From Halomonas sp. KG2 (lineage in GTDB: Bacteria > Pseudomonadota > Gammaproteobacteria > Pseudomonadales > Halomonadaceae), in contig CP098528.1 in assembly GCA_030440445.1 (NCBI GenBank), positions 1,922,001-1,986,000 of the forward strand: 64,000 nucleotides of DNA. Reading direction: 5' to 3'. The notes under the pieces are model-generated. The model worked only from the letters and a program-made list of their open reading frames with translations. It was not told the origin of the DNA and searched no databases. Positions 35,378-44,897 of the stretch are shown piece after piece. A program made the translations under genes and the position numbers. Each line of letters starts with the position of its first letter. Position 1 is the first letter of the stretch.

Positions 35378-36727
35378 TTGGCAGCGGTCGTTATGCAGCA
35401 ACGCGAGCTGGCGATAACCTTATGGCGTCAAACGTGGCCGATGGCCATTGGCGTGTTGGCGCTATTGGGTTTCCAGCTTGTAGATAGTGCTTTTATTGCC
35501 CGTTTGGGAACAGCGCCCTTGGCCGCTCAGTCGTTTACCTTTCCTTTGTCATTCCTGATTATTGGTATTCAAGTGGGAATGGGGATCGCGATTGCGGCGC
35601 TCATTTCCCGCGCCTTAGGCGCTGGAGAAGACGTTCGAGCGAAGCGGTTAAGCAGCCTTGTGCTAATTGCCGGTGGCCTCGTCATCGGCCTACTAGTCAT
35701 CGCGCTTTGGTTTCTTCAAGTACCCATATTCAGGCTGCTAGGTGCCGATGATAGCGCGCTGGTTTATATACGCGCTTACTGGGGGCCACAGCTATTTTCA
35801 GCTTGGCTAGGCGCGCTGCTCTATTTTATCTATAGCGTGTTTCGTGCTCACGGCGATACACGGCTGCCAGGTAAGATGATGGTGCTCAGTAGCCTTATTA
35901 ACCTGGGATTGGATCCGCTATTTATTTTTGGCATTGGTTCTTGGCAGGGGTGGGGACTAGCGGGTGCCGCTTTGGCGACCGCCATCGCATTTTTTGTGGG
36001 GCTGTTATTCAGCAGTATGAAACTACAGCATCGAAAGTGGACGACGAATACCGCGCTATGGCAAGAAGCCAGGCGCTCGTGGCGGCTTTTTACCGGTATT
36101 GCTGCTCCCGCGATGGTTAGTCAGTTGATGCCGCCACTGGCGGCGATGCTGGCGATTGCGGCTGTTGCTAGCCTAGGAGATACCCAGGTGGCGGCTTGGG
36201 GGCTTGCCAGCCGCCTAGAAACGGTTTCGCTGATGGTGATATTGGCGATGACGATGTCGCTACCACCATGGCTTGGGCGCTGCTATGGCGCGGGCGACTG
36301 GGGACAGATTCAGCAATTGATGCGCTTGGCCGTGAATGTCGCGTTGATATGGCAGCTTAGCCTGGGGCTGTTGCTGGCGCTGGCTTCACCCTGGGTGGCT
36401 ATGGTGTTAGCCGGGAACCAGGAGGTGCAAAGTGAGCTCGCGCTGCTAATTCGCTTTTTGTTGCCAAGTTATGCTGCGTTGGGCGTGTGTATGCTGGTGG
36501 TGTCTGCAGGTAACGCTCTCGGCTGGCCACTTAGAGCAATGCTGCTTTCAAGCGCACGATTGTTTATTTGCTATCTACCTTGTTTATGGTTGGGTGCGCA
36601 GTTGTTTGGATGGACAGGCTTGGCCGCTGGCGCGGCATTGGGTAACGTGTTGGCAGGTATGGTTGCTTGGATAGTGCTCAAGCGCATTTTATCCCGCCCG
36701 CATCGGCAGGCGGGATTCAGCAAGTAA
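35378..36727 (+). CDS. MATE family efflux transporter (DinF-like)
   Basis: 449 residues, about 12 membrane helices. Start TTG 35378 is favoured by GAGGA 7 bases upstream; ATG 35393 is the alternative. LWRQTWPMAIGVLALLGFQLVDSAFIARLGTAPLAAQ is the MATE opening, and FRAHGDTRLPGKMMVLSSLINLGLDPLFIFG is the helix 4-5 region. Probably exports drugs or metabolites against Na+ or H+. It is distinct from the pump at 4848 and sits in the conserved region. Confidence 0.85.
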   Translation: MAAVVMQQRELAITLWRQTWPMAIGVLALLGFQLVDSAFIARLGTAPLAAQSFTFPLSFLIIGIQVGMGIAIAALISRALGAGEDVRAKRLSSLVLIAGGLVIGLLVIALWFLQVPIFRLLGADDSALVYIRAYWGPQLFSAWLGALLYFIYSVFRAHGDTRLPGKMMVLSSLINLGLDPLFIFGIGSWQGWGLAGAALATAIAFFVGLLFSSMKLQHRKWTTNTALWQEARRSWRLFTGIAAPAMVSQLMPPLAAMLAIAAVASLGDTQVAAWGLASRLETVSLMVILAMTMSLPPWLGRCYGAGDWGQIQQLMRLAVNVALIWQLSLGLLLALASPWVAMVLAGNQEVQSELALLIRFLLPSYAALGVCMLVVSAGNALGWPLRAMLLSSARLFICYLPCLWLGAQLFGWTGLAAGAALGNVLAGMVAWIVLKRILSRPHRQAGFSK

Positions 36728-36733
36728 TGCCGT

Positions 36734-38218
36734 TTAGTGCTTCTTGGGGGCTTCCTGGAATGAGAAGTACATAAACAGTAATGCCATGCCCAAGTAACCC
36801 ATGACAAATTCAGGCGCTGCGTTAAAAGCCAGTTTTGGGGCGTGCATCAATCCTACAAATGAGAAGCCAGCCGCAATGGCGGCAAATGCGGCTGCACGGC
36901 GGAACTGATGGTCGATCACCGACACTGTCATGGCCCCTAGGAAGATGGCCATAAACATCGCACCTTGTCCCATGACAACAATGGCACTGGAAATATCGCT
37001 GACGACGTCACCAGCACCCCGATTGAAGCGTGTCATCACGTAGTTGGCAAAGTAGGGCAGCATCGCCAGCGCAATGGCCGGATAATAGCGGGTATCGTTC
37101 GCTTGAAACGCAGTAGCTATCATCGACATGCCGACAAATACCAGGATAGGAGCCACTACTGAGACTGGGATAATGGCTGCTAAGGCAGCGATCAGGCCAA
37201 ACATGGTGGCGAGGGCATAAACGGCGCCGTTTAGAATGCTGTAGCCTCGCCCTGCGCCCATCCACTTCGCGCCCACCGTTGCGATATAAACAGTTGTCGG
37301 GAATACGCCGCCAAATAGCGCGCCGATCATCGTGCCTGCTCCATCAACTGCCTGGCACTCACGCACATCGTATTTATCGCCAGCCGCTTCCATCGCCTCA
37401 ACGTTATTCATGGTTTCAATAGCGTTATAGAGGGTGATGGGCAGCACAACGGTAAGTACGGCCAGCATGCCGCTAAACAGCAAGCCCAGCCCTTCATACC
37501 AGGCCAAATTAGGCAGCAGGGGGTAGAACCCTAAATGTGTAAAAGCATCGCTAAAGCGTTCGCTGCCCGCATCGCCAATCAAATATGCCATCGCAGTACC
37601 GACCACAATGGCAAACAGTGATGTCGGTAGCTTAAACGGCATGCTGACGCGTGCCACAAGACCAACAATGATAATGCCGAGCACCAGAAGTCCAATGATA
37701 GGCATTTCCAGAGTTTTAAATAGCATCTCACCGGCAATAAAGGTGAGTGCGACGCCAGCAACAGCACCCAACATGGCGGCCCGTGGGAGGTGATACTGCA
37801 CCCAGCGGCCAATGATGCTAATCAAGGCTTCTATTGCGCCACTAATAAAGCAGGCGGCCACGGCAACTTTCCAGGCTAATTCCGCGTCACCGGTTAACTG
37901 CTTGGCGGGGAGCAATACGCCGAATAGAAACACAAACATGACCGGTGTGGAGATGCCGTAGGAGAGCGCGGTGACATCACTGCGGTTTTCTTTTCTTGCG
38001 AGCCTAGCGGCACTCCATGCGTAATAAAAATTGCCTGCCATGACTGCCACTGCGGCACCAGGCAACACCTGACCATACACAATGGATGTGGGGAACCCCA
38101 TGCCCAGCATGGTAATTGCGATAATGACAAAGTTGGCAATATTGTTTTGAAACAGCGCGAAGAACGCGTCGGTGTCTTCTTTTTTGTACCACGGATAGTG
38201 AGTGCCGACAGCCGCCAT
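36734..38218 (-). CDS. NCS2 family nucleobase permease
   Basis: 494 residues, about 13 hydrophobic segments, of the nucleobase-cation symporter-2 type. It has the ...FVIIAITMLGMGFPTSIVYGQVLPG start, GGVFPTTVYIATVGAKWMGAGRG (about 302-324) and IVVMGQGAMFMAIFLGAM. It belongs to the AzgA/xanthine-permease side of the family; the exact purine is unknown. A 16-base palindrome lies 59 bases upstream of the start (38277-38292) and is nearly repeated before the second NCS2 gene at 56861. Converges with the MATE gene. Confidence 0.75.
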   Translation of the reverse strand: MAAVGTHYPWYKKEDTDAFFALFQNNIANFVIIAITMLGMGFPTSIVYGQVLPGAAVAVMAGNFYYAWSAARLARKENRSDVTALSYGISTPVMFVFLFGVLLPAKQLTGDAELAWKVAVAACFISGAIEALISIIGRWVQYHLPRAAMLGAVAGVALTFIAGEMLFKTLEMPIIGLLVLGIIIVGLVARVSMPFKLPTSLFAIVVGTAMAYLIGDAGSERFSDAFTHLGFYPLLPNLAWYEGLGLLFSGMLAVLTVVLPITLYNAIETMNNVEAMEAAGDKYDVRECQAVDGAGTMIGALFGGVFPTTVYIATVGAKWMGAGRGYSILNGAVYALATMFGLIAALAAIIPVSVVAPILVFVGMSMIATAFQANDTRYYPAIALAMLPYFANYVMTRFNRGAGDVVSDISSAIVVMGQGAMFMAIFLGAMTVSVIDHQFRRAAAFAAIAAGFSFVGLMHAPKLAFNAAPEFVMGYLGMALLFMYFSFQEAPKKH

Positions 38219-38276
38219 GTTAGGCCTCTTAGTTATGGTGTGTTGTATACAAGGCTATGCTGAGTGTGCCGAAGAT

Positions 38277-38292
38277 TTGACTGATCGGTCAA
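38277..38292. promoter_or_regulatory. candidate purine-permease operator, copy 1
   Basis: TTGACTGATCGGTCAA, near-perfect 16-base palindrome, 59 bases upstream of the NCS2 start at 38218. It matches 13 of 16 bases of TTGACCGATCGGTTAG at 56682-56697, upstream of the other NCS2 permease gene. Size and symmetry fit a TetR-type dimer; the flanks resemble the RutR box of E. coli (TTGACC...GGTCAA). Confidence 0.6.
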
Positions 38293-38403
38293 GCATTGCG
38301 TTGTAGCGGACGCCGCACGGGCGCCCCAGGCTCTGGCGGCAAGCGAGTAATTGTACATAACAATCGCTTGGCTGTTCAGTTGCTTATCTTCAAATCATCT
38401 ACA

Positions 38404-38434
38404 AAAACGCCCAGGCAATTTGCCTGGGCGTTTT
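38404..38434. terminator. bidirectional terminator after aromatic aminotransferase
   Basis: AAAACGCCCAGGCAA (38404-38418) and TTGCCTGGGCGTTTT (38420-38434) form a near-perfect palindrome with T-runs on both strands. It ends the minus-strand aminotransferase transcript 36 bases after its stop. Confidence 0.9.
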
Positions 38435-38469
38435 AGCTGTTGATACTAAGGTTAACAACTCACTTGGCG

Positions 38470-39660
38470 TTATTCGTTAACGGCAGCGATGGCCTTAGCA
38501 AGGTAAGGTAAATTCTCGTGTGAGAATCCTGCAACGTTGGCACGGCCAGAACGCACCATGTAAATACCGAATTCGTCACGCAGGCGGTCTACTTGCTCCG
38601 GAGTTAAACCGGTGTAAGAGAACATGCCACGCTGTTCTGCAACGCATGCATACTTTTCAGCAAGGCCGTAAGGCTTAAGGGCTTCAACGAAGTCGCGACG
38701 CAGCGTATTGATGCGATCACGCATTTCGGTCAGCTCTTCACGCCACATTGCAGACAGCTCAGCGTCGTGAAGAATTTCGCTAACAATCGCGCCACCGTGG
38801 GCGGGAGGGTTAGAGTAGTTCTCACGGGCCACAATGGCAGCCTGAGAGCGAACGTTCTCCATCTGCTCGGCGTCTTTGGCAATCAGGATCAAGCAGCCAG
38901 TGCGTTCGCAGTAAATGCCAAAGTTCTTTGAGCAGGAACTGGTGATGATAACTTCATCAAGGTTTTCGGCCAGCAGACGAACACCATAGGCATCTTCGTC
39001 CAGTCCTTCCCCGAAACCTTGGTAAGCAAAGTCAACCAATGGCAGTAGTTTGCGCTCGCTCAGCACTGCCATTACTTCATGCCACTGATCTTTAGACAGG
39101 TCAAAGCCGGTCGGGTTGTGGCAGCAGGCGTGAAGCACCACAACGTCGCCTTCAGGAATCTTTTTCAGCGCGGCTAACATACCATCGAAATCAAGGCGGT
39201 TGTCAGCATCAACGTAGGGGTATTTGTGAAGTTCGATACCTGCAGCGGTGAAAATGCCGTGATGGTTTGGCCAAGTAGGATCGCTGACCCAGATTCCTTT
39301 TCCAGGCAGCTGGTGGGCAATAAAGTCAGCGGCTAAGCGTAGTGCACCTGTTCCACCAGGAGACTGAGTAGCGCTCGCGCGGTTGGCTTTCAATACGGAA
39401 GAATCTGCACCTAATACCATAGGCAGCACAGCATCACCGTAAGCAGGGGCACCGTGAGAGCCAATATAGGTCTTGGTGTTTTCATTCTTGAGCAGGCGAG
39501 CTTCTGCTTCCTTGACAGCGCGCATGACCGGCGTATTGCCTTGTGCATCGCGATATACGCCAACCCCTAAATCGACTTTCTGGGGATTGGTGTCTTTTTT
39601 GAAAGCTTCGATCAGCCCGAGAATGGCATCTCCTGGGACTCGCTCAATTTGCTCAAACAT
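38470..39660 (-). CDS. aromatic amino acid aminotransferase (PhhC/TyrB-like)
   Basis: 396 residues, PLP class I aminotransferase of the Ia (AspC/TyrB) group. K245 in SSCSKNFGIY holds PLP, and HACCHNPTGFDLSKDQW and MVRSGRANVAGF (with the carboxylate-binding Arg) are typical. Interconverts aromatic amino acids and keto acids with glutamate or aspartate. The ATG follows the phhB stop without a gap, so the two are one operon. In Pseudomonas this gene is phhC, following phhA and phhB; no phhA is seen here. Confidence 0.88.
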   Translation of the reverse strand: MFEQIERVPGDAILGLIEAFKKDTNPQKVDLGVGVYRDAQGNTPVMRAVKEAEARLLKNENTKTYIGSHGAPAYGDAVLPMVLGADSSVLKANRASATQSPGGTGALRLAADFIAHQLPGKGIWVSDPTWPNHHGIFTAAGIELHKYPYVDADNRLDFDGMLAALKKIPEGDVVVLHACCHNPTGFDLSKDQWHEVMAVLSERKLLPLVDFAYQGFGEGLDEDAYGVRLLAENLDEVIITSSCSKNFGIYCERTGCLILIAKDAEQMENVRSQAAIVARENYSNPPAHGGAIVSEILHDAELSAMWREELTEMRDRINTLRRDFVEALKPYGLAEKYACVAEQRGMFSYTGLTPEQVDRLRDEFGIYMVRSGRANVAGFSHENLPYLAKAIAAVNE

Positions 39661-39999
39661 TTATTCGGCTACCTCGTCGGTTCTGGCGGCAAGAATGAAA
39701 TCATTTAGATGCAGGCCCTTTATTGCATGAGACCACCATGTCACGGTGGTTTTACCCCACTCAGTAACAATGACAGGATGGTGCCCAGCCTGCTCTGCTA
39801 TATCGCCAACGCGCTGGGTGAATGCCAGGGCATCGGCAAAGTTGCGAAACGTAAACTGTCTCGTCAGCTTCATGATGCCATCGTGGTCAACAATCTGCCA
39901 CTCTGAAAGTGCTGCTAGATGGGGTTGGCATGCGCTATAAGTGAGCGGTATGGCGTTGCTACTGCAAGGTTCACAGGTGGTTTGAGCAAGCGTTGTCAT
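39661..39999 (-). CDS. phhB: 4a-hydroxytetrahydrobiopterin dehydratase
   Basis: 112 residues from ATG 39997-39999, with a strong RBS (AAAAGGAGGC). Pterin-4a-carbinolamine dehydratase fold: FADALAFTQRVGDIAEQAGHHPVIVTEWGKTTVTWWSHAIKGLHLNDF, with the catalytic His pair in AGHHP. Regenerates the pterin cofactor of phenylalanine hydroxylase. Directly coupled to the aminotransferase gene. Phenylalanine hydroxylase itself is not in the window. Confidence 0.92.
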   Translation of the reverse strand: MTTLAQTTCEPCSSNAIPLTYSACQPHLAALSEWQIVDHDGIMKLTRQFTFRNFADALAFTQRVGDIAEQAGHHPVIVTEWGKTTVTWWSHAIKGLHLNDFILAARTDEVAE

Positions 40000-40027
40000 G
40001 GGTTGCCTCCTTTTAAAATTGCTCTTA

Positions 40028-40927
40028 TTAGGGTAGAAGGCATACACAGTCGCGACCAACCTCTTTCGCGCTGTATAACGCTTGATCAGCGCGTTCTATT
40101 AAGTTGGCTAAAAGCTCACCGCACCGATACTCCGCTACACCAATACTCACGGTTACTTGGCCGGCACCGATTCCAAAATCATAGCTTGCGATGGCATGTC
40201 GGAGACGGTCAGCGAGTTTATGGCATTGTTGCAGCGGTGTAAGCGGCAACACGACCATAAACTCTTCACCGCCAAGTCTTGCCACCATATCTTCGCAGCG
40301 CAGGAGTTGCTGCGTTTGCAAGGCAAGTTGTTCCAGTACGCTATCGCCCTGTAAGTGTCCCCAACGATCATTGAGCTGTTTAAAATGATCTATGTCTACC
40401 ATCATGATAGAGAGAGGCGTCCCATGCCGCGTGCTTAATGAGGCTAGGTGCGTTAAGTGCACCATGAGTTTGCGACGGTTAGGCAATCCCGTTAAAGGGT
40501 CGGTGTCGCAGAGTTTTCTTAGTCGCTGCTCTTCTGCGACTTGATCAGTAATATCCATCATGATGCCGCTCCAGCGAACACCATTGGATGCCGGGGAGGG
40601 GTTAGCACTTACCGCAATCCAGTGCGGTTTTCCTTTAGGGAAGGGGAGGCGGAAGCGAGTCGTGAGCGGTAGCATCCAGCGTGCAGATCGCTCAATAGAT
40701 GACATTATTTTGGGGTGATCGTGACCGGTTAGGTGTTCAATAAGTTGGCCAGCGTCATGCGCTAATTGTTGTCGGTCGATGTGTGCCAGCGCCTCGCCCC
40801 CGCCTTCCAGATAGGGGAAGTGCATACGGCCGCAGTGTGATCGATAGAATTGAAAAATAACCCCAGGTATCTGGGATATCAGGCTATCAGTACTTTGCGG
40901 TACTGGGGCTGTATCATTCACGAGCAT
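40028..40927 (-). CDS. PAS-GGDEF diguanylate cyclase
   Basis: 299 residues. A PAS-like sensor (about 12-130) ends in WSGIMMDITDQVAEEQRLRKL and is followed by a GGDEF domain beginning DTDPLTGLPNRRKL (141-154). The active site is GGEEF (219-223). An inhibitory RxxD site (R210-C-E-D213) sits exactly five residues before it, so product feedback by cyclic di-GMP is expected. Soluble, no membrane segment. It lies 28 bases upstream of phhB on the same strand but with an independent function. Confidence 0.92.
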   Translation of the reverse strand: MLVNDTAPVPQSTDSLISQIPGVIFQFYRSHCGRMHFPYLEGGGEALAHIDRQQLAHDAGQLIEHLTGHDHPKIMSSIERSARWMLPLTTRFRLPFPKGKPHWIAVSANPSPASNGVRWSGIMMDITDQVAEEQRLRKLCDTDPLTGLPNRRKLMVHLTHLASLSTRHGTPLSIMMVDIDHFKQLNDRWGHLQGDSVLEQLALQTQQLLRCEDMVARLGGEEFMVVLPLTPLQQCHKLADRLRHAIASYDFGIGAGQVTVSIGVAEYRCGELLANLIERADQALYSAKEVGRDCVCLLP

Positions 40928-41169
40928 GCGTGAAGCTCCAAAGCATATGCCAAATAAAAGTTAATCGTAAAGGTTAGCCCTAAAAACGTAACTAATATGT
41001 AAGCCATTACTGACAATGCTCGCTTTTTTTAAAATCAATTGATCTATATTTATTCCATAAAAGAATTTTAGTGTGGCGTTAAGTGTCTACCATAGAAACT
41101 TTGGCGCGACACGGGAAGGCCTATTGCTTTTTAATAGATTGGATCATTTTTAATTCTCGGGGTATTTCT

Positions 41170-42009
41170 TTGAGCGAAGTAAAGGCAGCCACTATAAAGA
41201 CAGGCCATTCGGCTAGCGCTCAAAAAGTTGGCGGTGGTTTGGTAAGTTTGGTCGGTGCTGGCCCAGGGGATCCAGAGCTATTGACGTTGAAAGCGTATAA
41301 GCGGCTTCAGATAGCAGAAGTAGTGCTCTACGACCGCCTCGTTAGCGATGAAGTGCTAGCCCTGATTGGGCCTAAGGCCGAGCGGTTTTACGTTGGCAAG
41401 GCGAAGGCGTTGCACAGCGTCCCTCAAAATGAGATTAACCAAACATTGGTGTCTTGGGCAAAGCAAGGTAAGCAAGTTGTGCGTCTCAAGGGGGGAGATC
41501 CCTTCATTTTTGGCCGAGGCGGAGAAGAATTAGAAACGCTCATGGCTGAAAATGTGGCGGTAGAAGTCATTCCGGGTATTACAGCGGCATCCGGTTGTGC
41601 AGCTTATGCGGGCATTCCTCTGACACACCGAGATCATGCGCAGTCGGTTCGCTTAGTCACTGGCCACTTACAACATGGAGAGAGCACGCTTGATTGGCAA
41701 GCGTTAGCCCGGTCTGGCCAGACCCTGGTGTTTTATATGGGGCTGAGTAACTTAGAGGCTATTTGCCAGGCATTGATAGACCATGGTCTCGCACCCAGCA
41801 CCCCTTTGGCGCTGATTGAACAGGGCACAACACAGCACCAATGTACGCATATTGGTTCTTTGCGACAGCTGCCTGAGGCATTTCACCAAGGTGAGATTAC
41901 ACCGCCTACGTTATTGATTATTGGCAGTGTTGTGTCATTACATGCCACGCTTTCTTGGTTTGAGGTTGCTGCTGCGGATGCGATAGGCTTTAAGGAAAGT
42001 AACCACTAG
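41170..42009 (+). CDS. cobA: uroporphyrinogen-III C-methyltransferase
   Basis: About 279 residues from TTG 41170; the open frame extends to GTG 41083, but that part is hydrophobic and unlike the family, and neither start has a strong [23 protein letters not shown] is the SAM-binding start, [17 protein letters not shown] the P-loop-like motif, and [23 protein letters not shown] the substrate loop. Makes precorrin-2 with two SAM for siroheme (sulfite/nitrite reduction) or cobalamin. The stand-alone form lacks the CysG dehydrogenase/chelatase part. Confidence 0.9.
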   Translation: MSEVKAATIKTGHSASAQKVGGGLVSLVGAGPGDPELLTLKAYKRLQIAEVVLYDRLVSDEVLALIGPKAERFYVGKAKALHSVPQNEINQTLVSWAKQGKQVVRLKGGDPFIFGRGGEELETLMAENVAVEVIPGITAASGCAAYAGIPLTHRDHAQSVRLVTGHLQHGESTLDWQALARSGQTLVFYMGLSNLEAICQALIDHGLAPSTPLALIEQGTTQHQCTHIGSLRQLPEAFHQGEITPPTLLIIGSVVSLHATLSWFEVAAADAIGFKESNH

Positions 42010-42168
42010 GCTAACCAACAAGCGGGTCATCGTATGGGCCGTTAGTCATATACGTTGATCGCTGGCTAGATGTTGCTAGATGTGTATGCTAGTAAAAGAA
42101 TGTCAGGTGCTAAATGTCTATCAACGCTGCTGATATCGGTAGCCTAAAAAAGAAGAGAGGGACGCAGT

Positions 42169-43293
42169 ATGCCAGAAGCAAACCACTCGGATAATCAAGC
42201 GTCAGCGAGTAAGCCAGACATGAAAACGCTTTTTAAGGATAACCGTGTCAAAGGTATTGCTGGTATTGCCGCCATTGCTGTTATTTGGGCAATTATGGCG
42301 CAATCTAACTCGGGCACACGGCAAGAGCGTGTCGAAACGTTAGAGGGCCAGTTAGCCAGCGTCGAGCAAGATAACAACCAGCTTAGCCAGCGGATTGCAG
42401 AAGTTGAGCAAGCTGAGACCGATTTAAGTGCCATGCGTGAGGAAATGGCAGCGCTGGAAGAGCAGCAGGCTCAGGCACAAAGCGATCTAGAGTCTGCTCA
42501 GCGTGATACAAGTGCGGTGCAATCGCGTCTTGAAGAACTAGAAGCTGAGCGTGATGCACTTCAGCAAGAAGCCGATGCGTTAAGTGAGCAAGTAGAGAGC
42601 GCTGAAGCCGACCTGCAAGCACTCAAAGAAGAACGTGATCAAGTGGTAAGCGCGCGTGACCAGGCTGAGTCTGCTCGCCAGGAAGTTGAAGAAGCTCGCC
42701 AAAGTGCCGAAGAGGCCCGCCAAGAAGCGGAGGCGGCACGTCAGCAAGCTGAACAAGAGCGTCAGGAGGCCGTTGATGAGCTTAGTGCCGCTCAAGAGGA
42801 ATTGTCGGGTTTAGAAACCCAGATTAGTGAAGCTAGCGAACAGCTGTCCGGTACTCAGGAAGAGGTGTCAGCCGTTCAAAGTGAATTGGATAATTTGCAA
42901 AGCGAGCGTGACTCGCTCACCAGTGAGCGGGATGAGTTGCAAAGCGAGGTTGATTCATTAACCCAACTGCGTGAAGAAGAGCAACAGAGCCTCGACCAAG
43001 TGCGCAGTGAGATGGATGATCTCATGGTCGCGCTGGATATTGGTCGTGAAGAAGTAGCCAATGTTGAAAGTGACATTGAAGCCCGTGAAGAGCAGCTTGC
43101 ACGCCTGGAAACCCAGCTTAGTGACTGGCGTGACGAGCTTTCTTCGTTGGAGGGCCGCTTACATGTAAACGATGCGGCGAATGATGAAGTGCCTTCTTTG
43201 ACAGATGAAGAGAGTGGCAGCGCTGATTCAAATGGTTCTGAGCAAACCGAAGAAGCTGGCTCTGCAGACCAGGGTCAGCAGAACAGTAACTAA
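42169..43293 (+). CDS. membrane-anchored coiled-coil protein
   Basis: 374 residues, unknown function. A cytoplasmic start of about 28 residues is followed by one membrane helix (about 30-46, IAGIAAIAVIWAIMA). Then comes a long coiled coil (about 55-330) very rich in Glu, Gln, Ala and Ser, with near-exact heptads such as EEARQSA, EEARQEA and EAARQQA near residue 175. The C-terminal 45 residues are acidic and disordered. Probably a single-pass envelope protein with a periplasmic rod. Its own RBS (AGAGAGG) and long flanking spacers suggest a single-gene unit. A search may return many false coiled-coil hits. Confidence 0.75.
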   Translation: MPEANHSDNQASASKPDMKTLFKDNRVKGIAGIAAIAVIWAIMAQSNSGTRQERVETLEGQLASVEQDNNQLSQRIAEVEQAETDLSAMREEMAALEEQQAQAQSDLESAQRDTSAVQSRLEELEAERDALQQEADALSEQVESAEADLQALKEERDQVVSARDQAESARQEVEEARQSAEEARQEAEAARQQAEQERQEAVDELSAAQEELSGLETQISEASEQLSGTQEEVSAVQSELDNLQSERDSLTSERDELQSEVDSLTQLREEEQQSLDQVRSEMDDLMVALDIGREEVANVESDIEAREEQLARLETQLSDWRDELSSLEGRLHVNDAANDEVPSLTDEESGSADSNGSEQTEEAGSADQGQQNSN

Positions 43294-43443
43294 TCGGTAC
43301 GCGTAGTGTGTGCTGATTGTTAGTAAGGAAGCGGATGTAGGTAGCCCCTGCATCCGCTTTTGTATGTTGGTTTAGAAATAGGCCGCCTAGGAGTATCATT
43401 CAAACCACGGATAGATTAGTCGCAATAGACAGGAGTGCCATTG

Positions 43444-44244
43444 ATGGACGGTGTAAAACATATAGTAGCAGTGGCATCGGGGAAAGGCGGGGTCGGAAAA
43501 TCGACCGTTACTGTGAACTTGGCACTAGCGCTTTCTGCCCAGGGGTATCGTGTTGGCGTACTGGATGCTGATATTTACGGCCCTAGCCAAGCGCAGATGT
43601 TGGGCGTTAAAGAAGGCGTCCGGCCTCAAGCGACGGAGGACAATAAGTTTCTGCCGCTAGAAGCGCACGGCCTTCAAGCGATGTCGATGGCCTTTATGGT
43701 TAACACCCGTGAGGCGATGGTCTGGCGTGGCCCGATGGTGGTTGGTGCGTTTCAGCAAATGCTGACACAAACCCAATGGGATAATCTGGATTTCCTGCTG
43801 ATTGATATGCCGCCAGGTACCGGCGATATCCAGCTGACGCTGGCGCAAAAAGTGCCTGTTTCAGGCGCCGTGATTGTCACCACGCCTCAGGATATTGCGC
43901 TCCTTGATGCCCGCAAAGGCATTGAGATGTTCCGTAAGGTCAATGTGCCAGTGCTTGGCGTGGTAGAGAACATGAGTCTTTATCATTGTGAAAATTGCGG
44001 CCACGAAGCGGCTATTTTTGGTGCCGGTGGCGGTGAACGTATCGCGGAAGAGTATGATACGACTGTCCTTGGGCGATTGCCGTTAACGCTCTCTATTCGT
44101 GAGCTAGCTGACTCTGGTCGTCCCAGTGTGATTTCCGAACCCGATAGCTCAGTGAGTCGCACGTTTGCAGATATTGCCAAACAAGTGGCGCAATCGGTAA
44201 ATGCCAGCCATAGCGGCGGCCCCACTATTTCTTTTAGCGAGTGA
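43444..44244 (+). CDS. apbC: Mrp/ApbC family iron-sulfur carrier ATPase, short form
   Basis: 266 residues from ATG 43444 (AGGAG 8 bases upstream). Deviant Walker A VASGKGGVGKSTVTVNLA (11-28), VLDADIYGPSQAQMLG, IDMPPGTGDIQLTLAQ, and the CxxC pair in YHCENCGHE that bridges a 4Fe-4S cluster in the dimer. Delivers clusters to target proteins. The MIP18/DUF59 domain present at the N-terminus of many gammaproteobacterial Mrp proteins is absent. Twelve bases separate it from dcd. Confidence 0.93.
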   Translation: MDGVKHIVAVASGKGGVGKSTVTVNLALALSAQGYRVGVLDADIYGPSQAQMLGVKEGVRPQATEDNKFLPLEAHGLQAMSMAFMVNTREAMVWRGPMVVGAFQQMLTQTQWDNLDFLLIDMPPGTGDIQLTLAQKVPVSGAVIVTTPQDIALLDARKGIEMFRKVNVPVLGVVENMSLYHCENCGHEAAIFGAGGGERIAEEYDTTVLGRLPLTLSIRELADSGRPSVISEPDSSVSRTFADIAKQVAQSVNASHSGGPTISFSE

Positions 44245-44255
44245 TGACGTAACAA

Positions 44256-44822
44256 ATGAGTATTAAATCTGATAAGTGGATTCGTCGCATGGCACAAAGC
44301 GATGCCATGATTGAACCGTTTGAAGCTGAGCAGGTGCGCTATGTGAATGATCAGCGCGTTATTTCTTATGGCACGTCGAGCTACGGTTACGACGTTCGCT
44401 GTGCCGATGAATTTAAAGTGTTTACCAACATACATTCGGCTATTGTCGATCCCAAAGCGTTTGATGACAAAAGCTTTGTCGATGTTAAGGGGGATGTGTG
44501 TATTATTCCGCCGAATTCCTTCGCATTAGCACGCACGGTTGAGTATTTTCGTATTCCGCGCAGTGTGCTGACGATTTGCCTTGGAAAATCCACTTACGCG
44601 CGCTGTGGCATTATTGTCAACGTAACGCCGCTTGAGCCAGAGTGGGAAGGGCATGTGACGCTTGAATTTTCAAATACTACCAACCTGCCGGCCAAGATTT
44701 ATGCCCATGAAGGGGTAGCTCAGATGCTGTTCCTTGAGTCGGATGAGATGTGTGAAACATCTTATAAAGATCGCGGTGGTAAATATATGGGGCAACGAGG
44801 CGTTACGCTGCCTCGCACCTAA
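44256..44822 (+). CDS. dcd: dCTP deaminase
   Basis: 188 residues, trimeric dUTPase-like fold. [53 protein letters not shown] (with the catalytic Glu) and [18 protein letters not shown] match Dcd closely. Makes dUTP for thymidylate synthesis. Likely co-transcribed with mrp; a terminator follows. Confidence 0.96.
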   Translation: MSIKSDKWIRRMAQSDAMIEPFEAEQVRYVNDQRVISYGTSSYGYDVRCADEFKVFTNIHSAIVDPKAFDDKSFVDVKGDVCIIPPNSFALARTVEYFRIPRSVLTICLGKSTYARCGIIVNVTPLEPEWEGHVTLEFSNTTNLPAKIYAHEGVAQMLFLESDEMCETSYKDRGGKYMGQRGVTLPRT

Positions 44823-44840
44823 TATCCGCAAGCTAAACGA

Positions 44841-44880
44841 AAAACGCCTTACGCGCTAATAGCGGTAAGGCGTTTTTTAT
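44841..44880. terminator. bidirectional terminator between dcd and purN
   Basis: AAAACGCCTTAC (44841-44852) and GTAAGGCGTTTT (44865-44876) form the stem. T-runs are present on both strands, so it can serve dcd and the converging purN. Confidence 0.92.
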
Positions 44881-44897
44881 GGTCAGAGCAGTGACGT

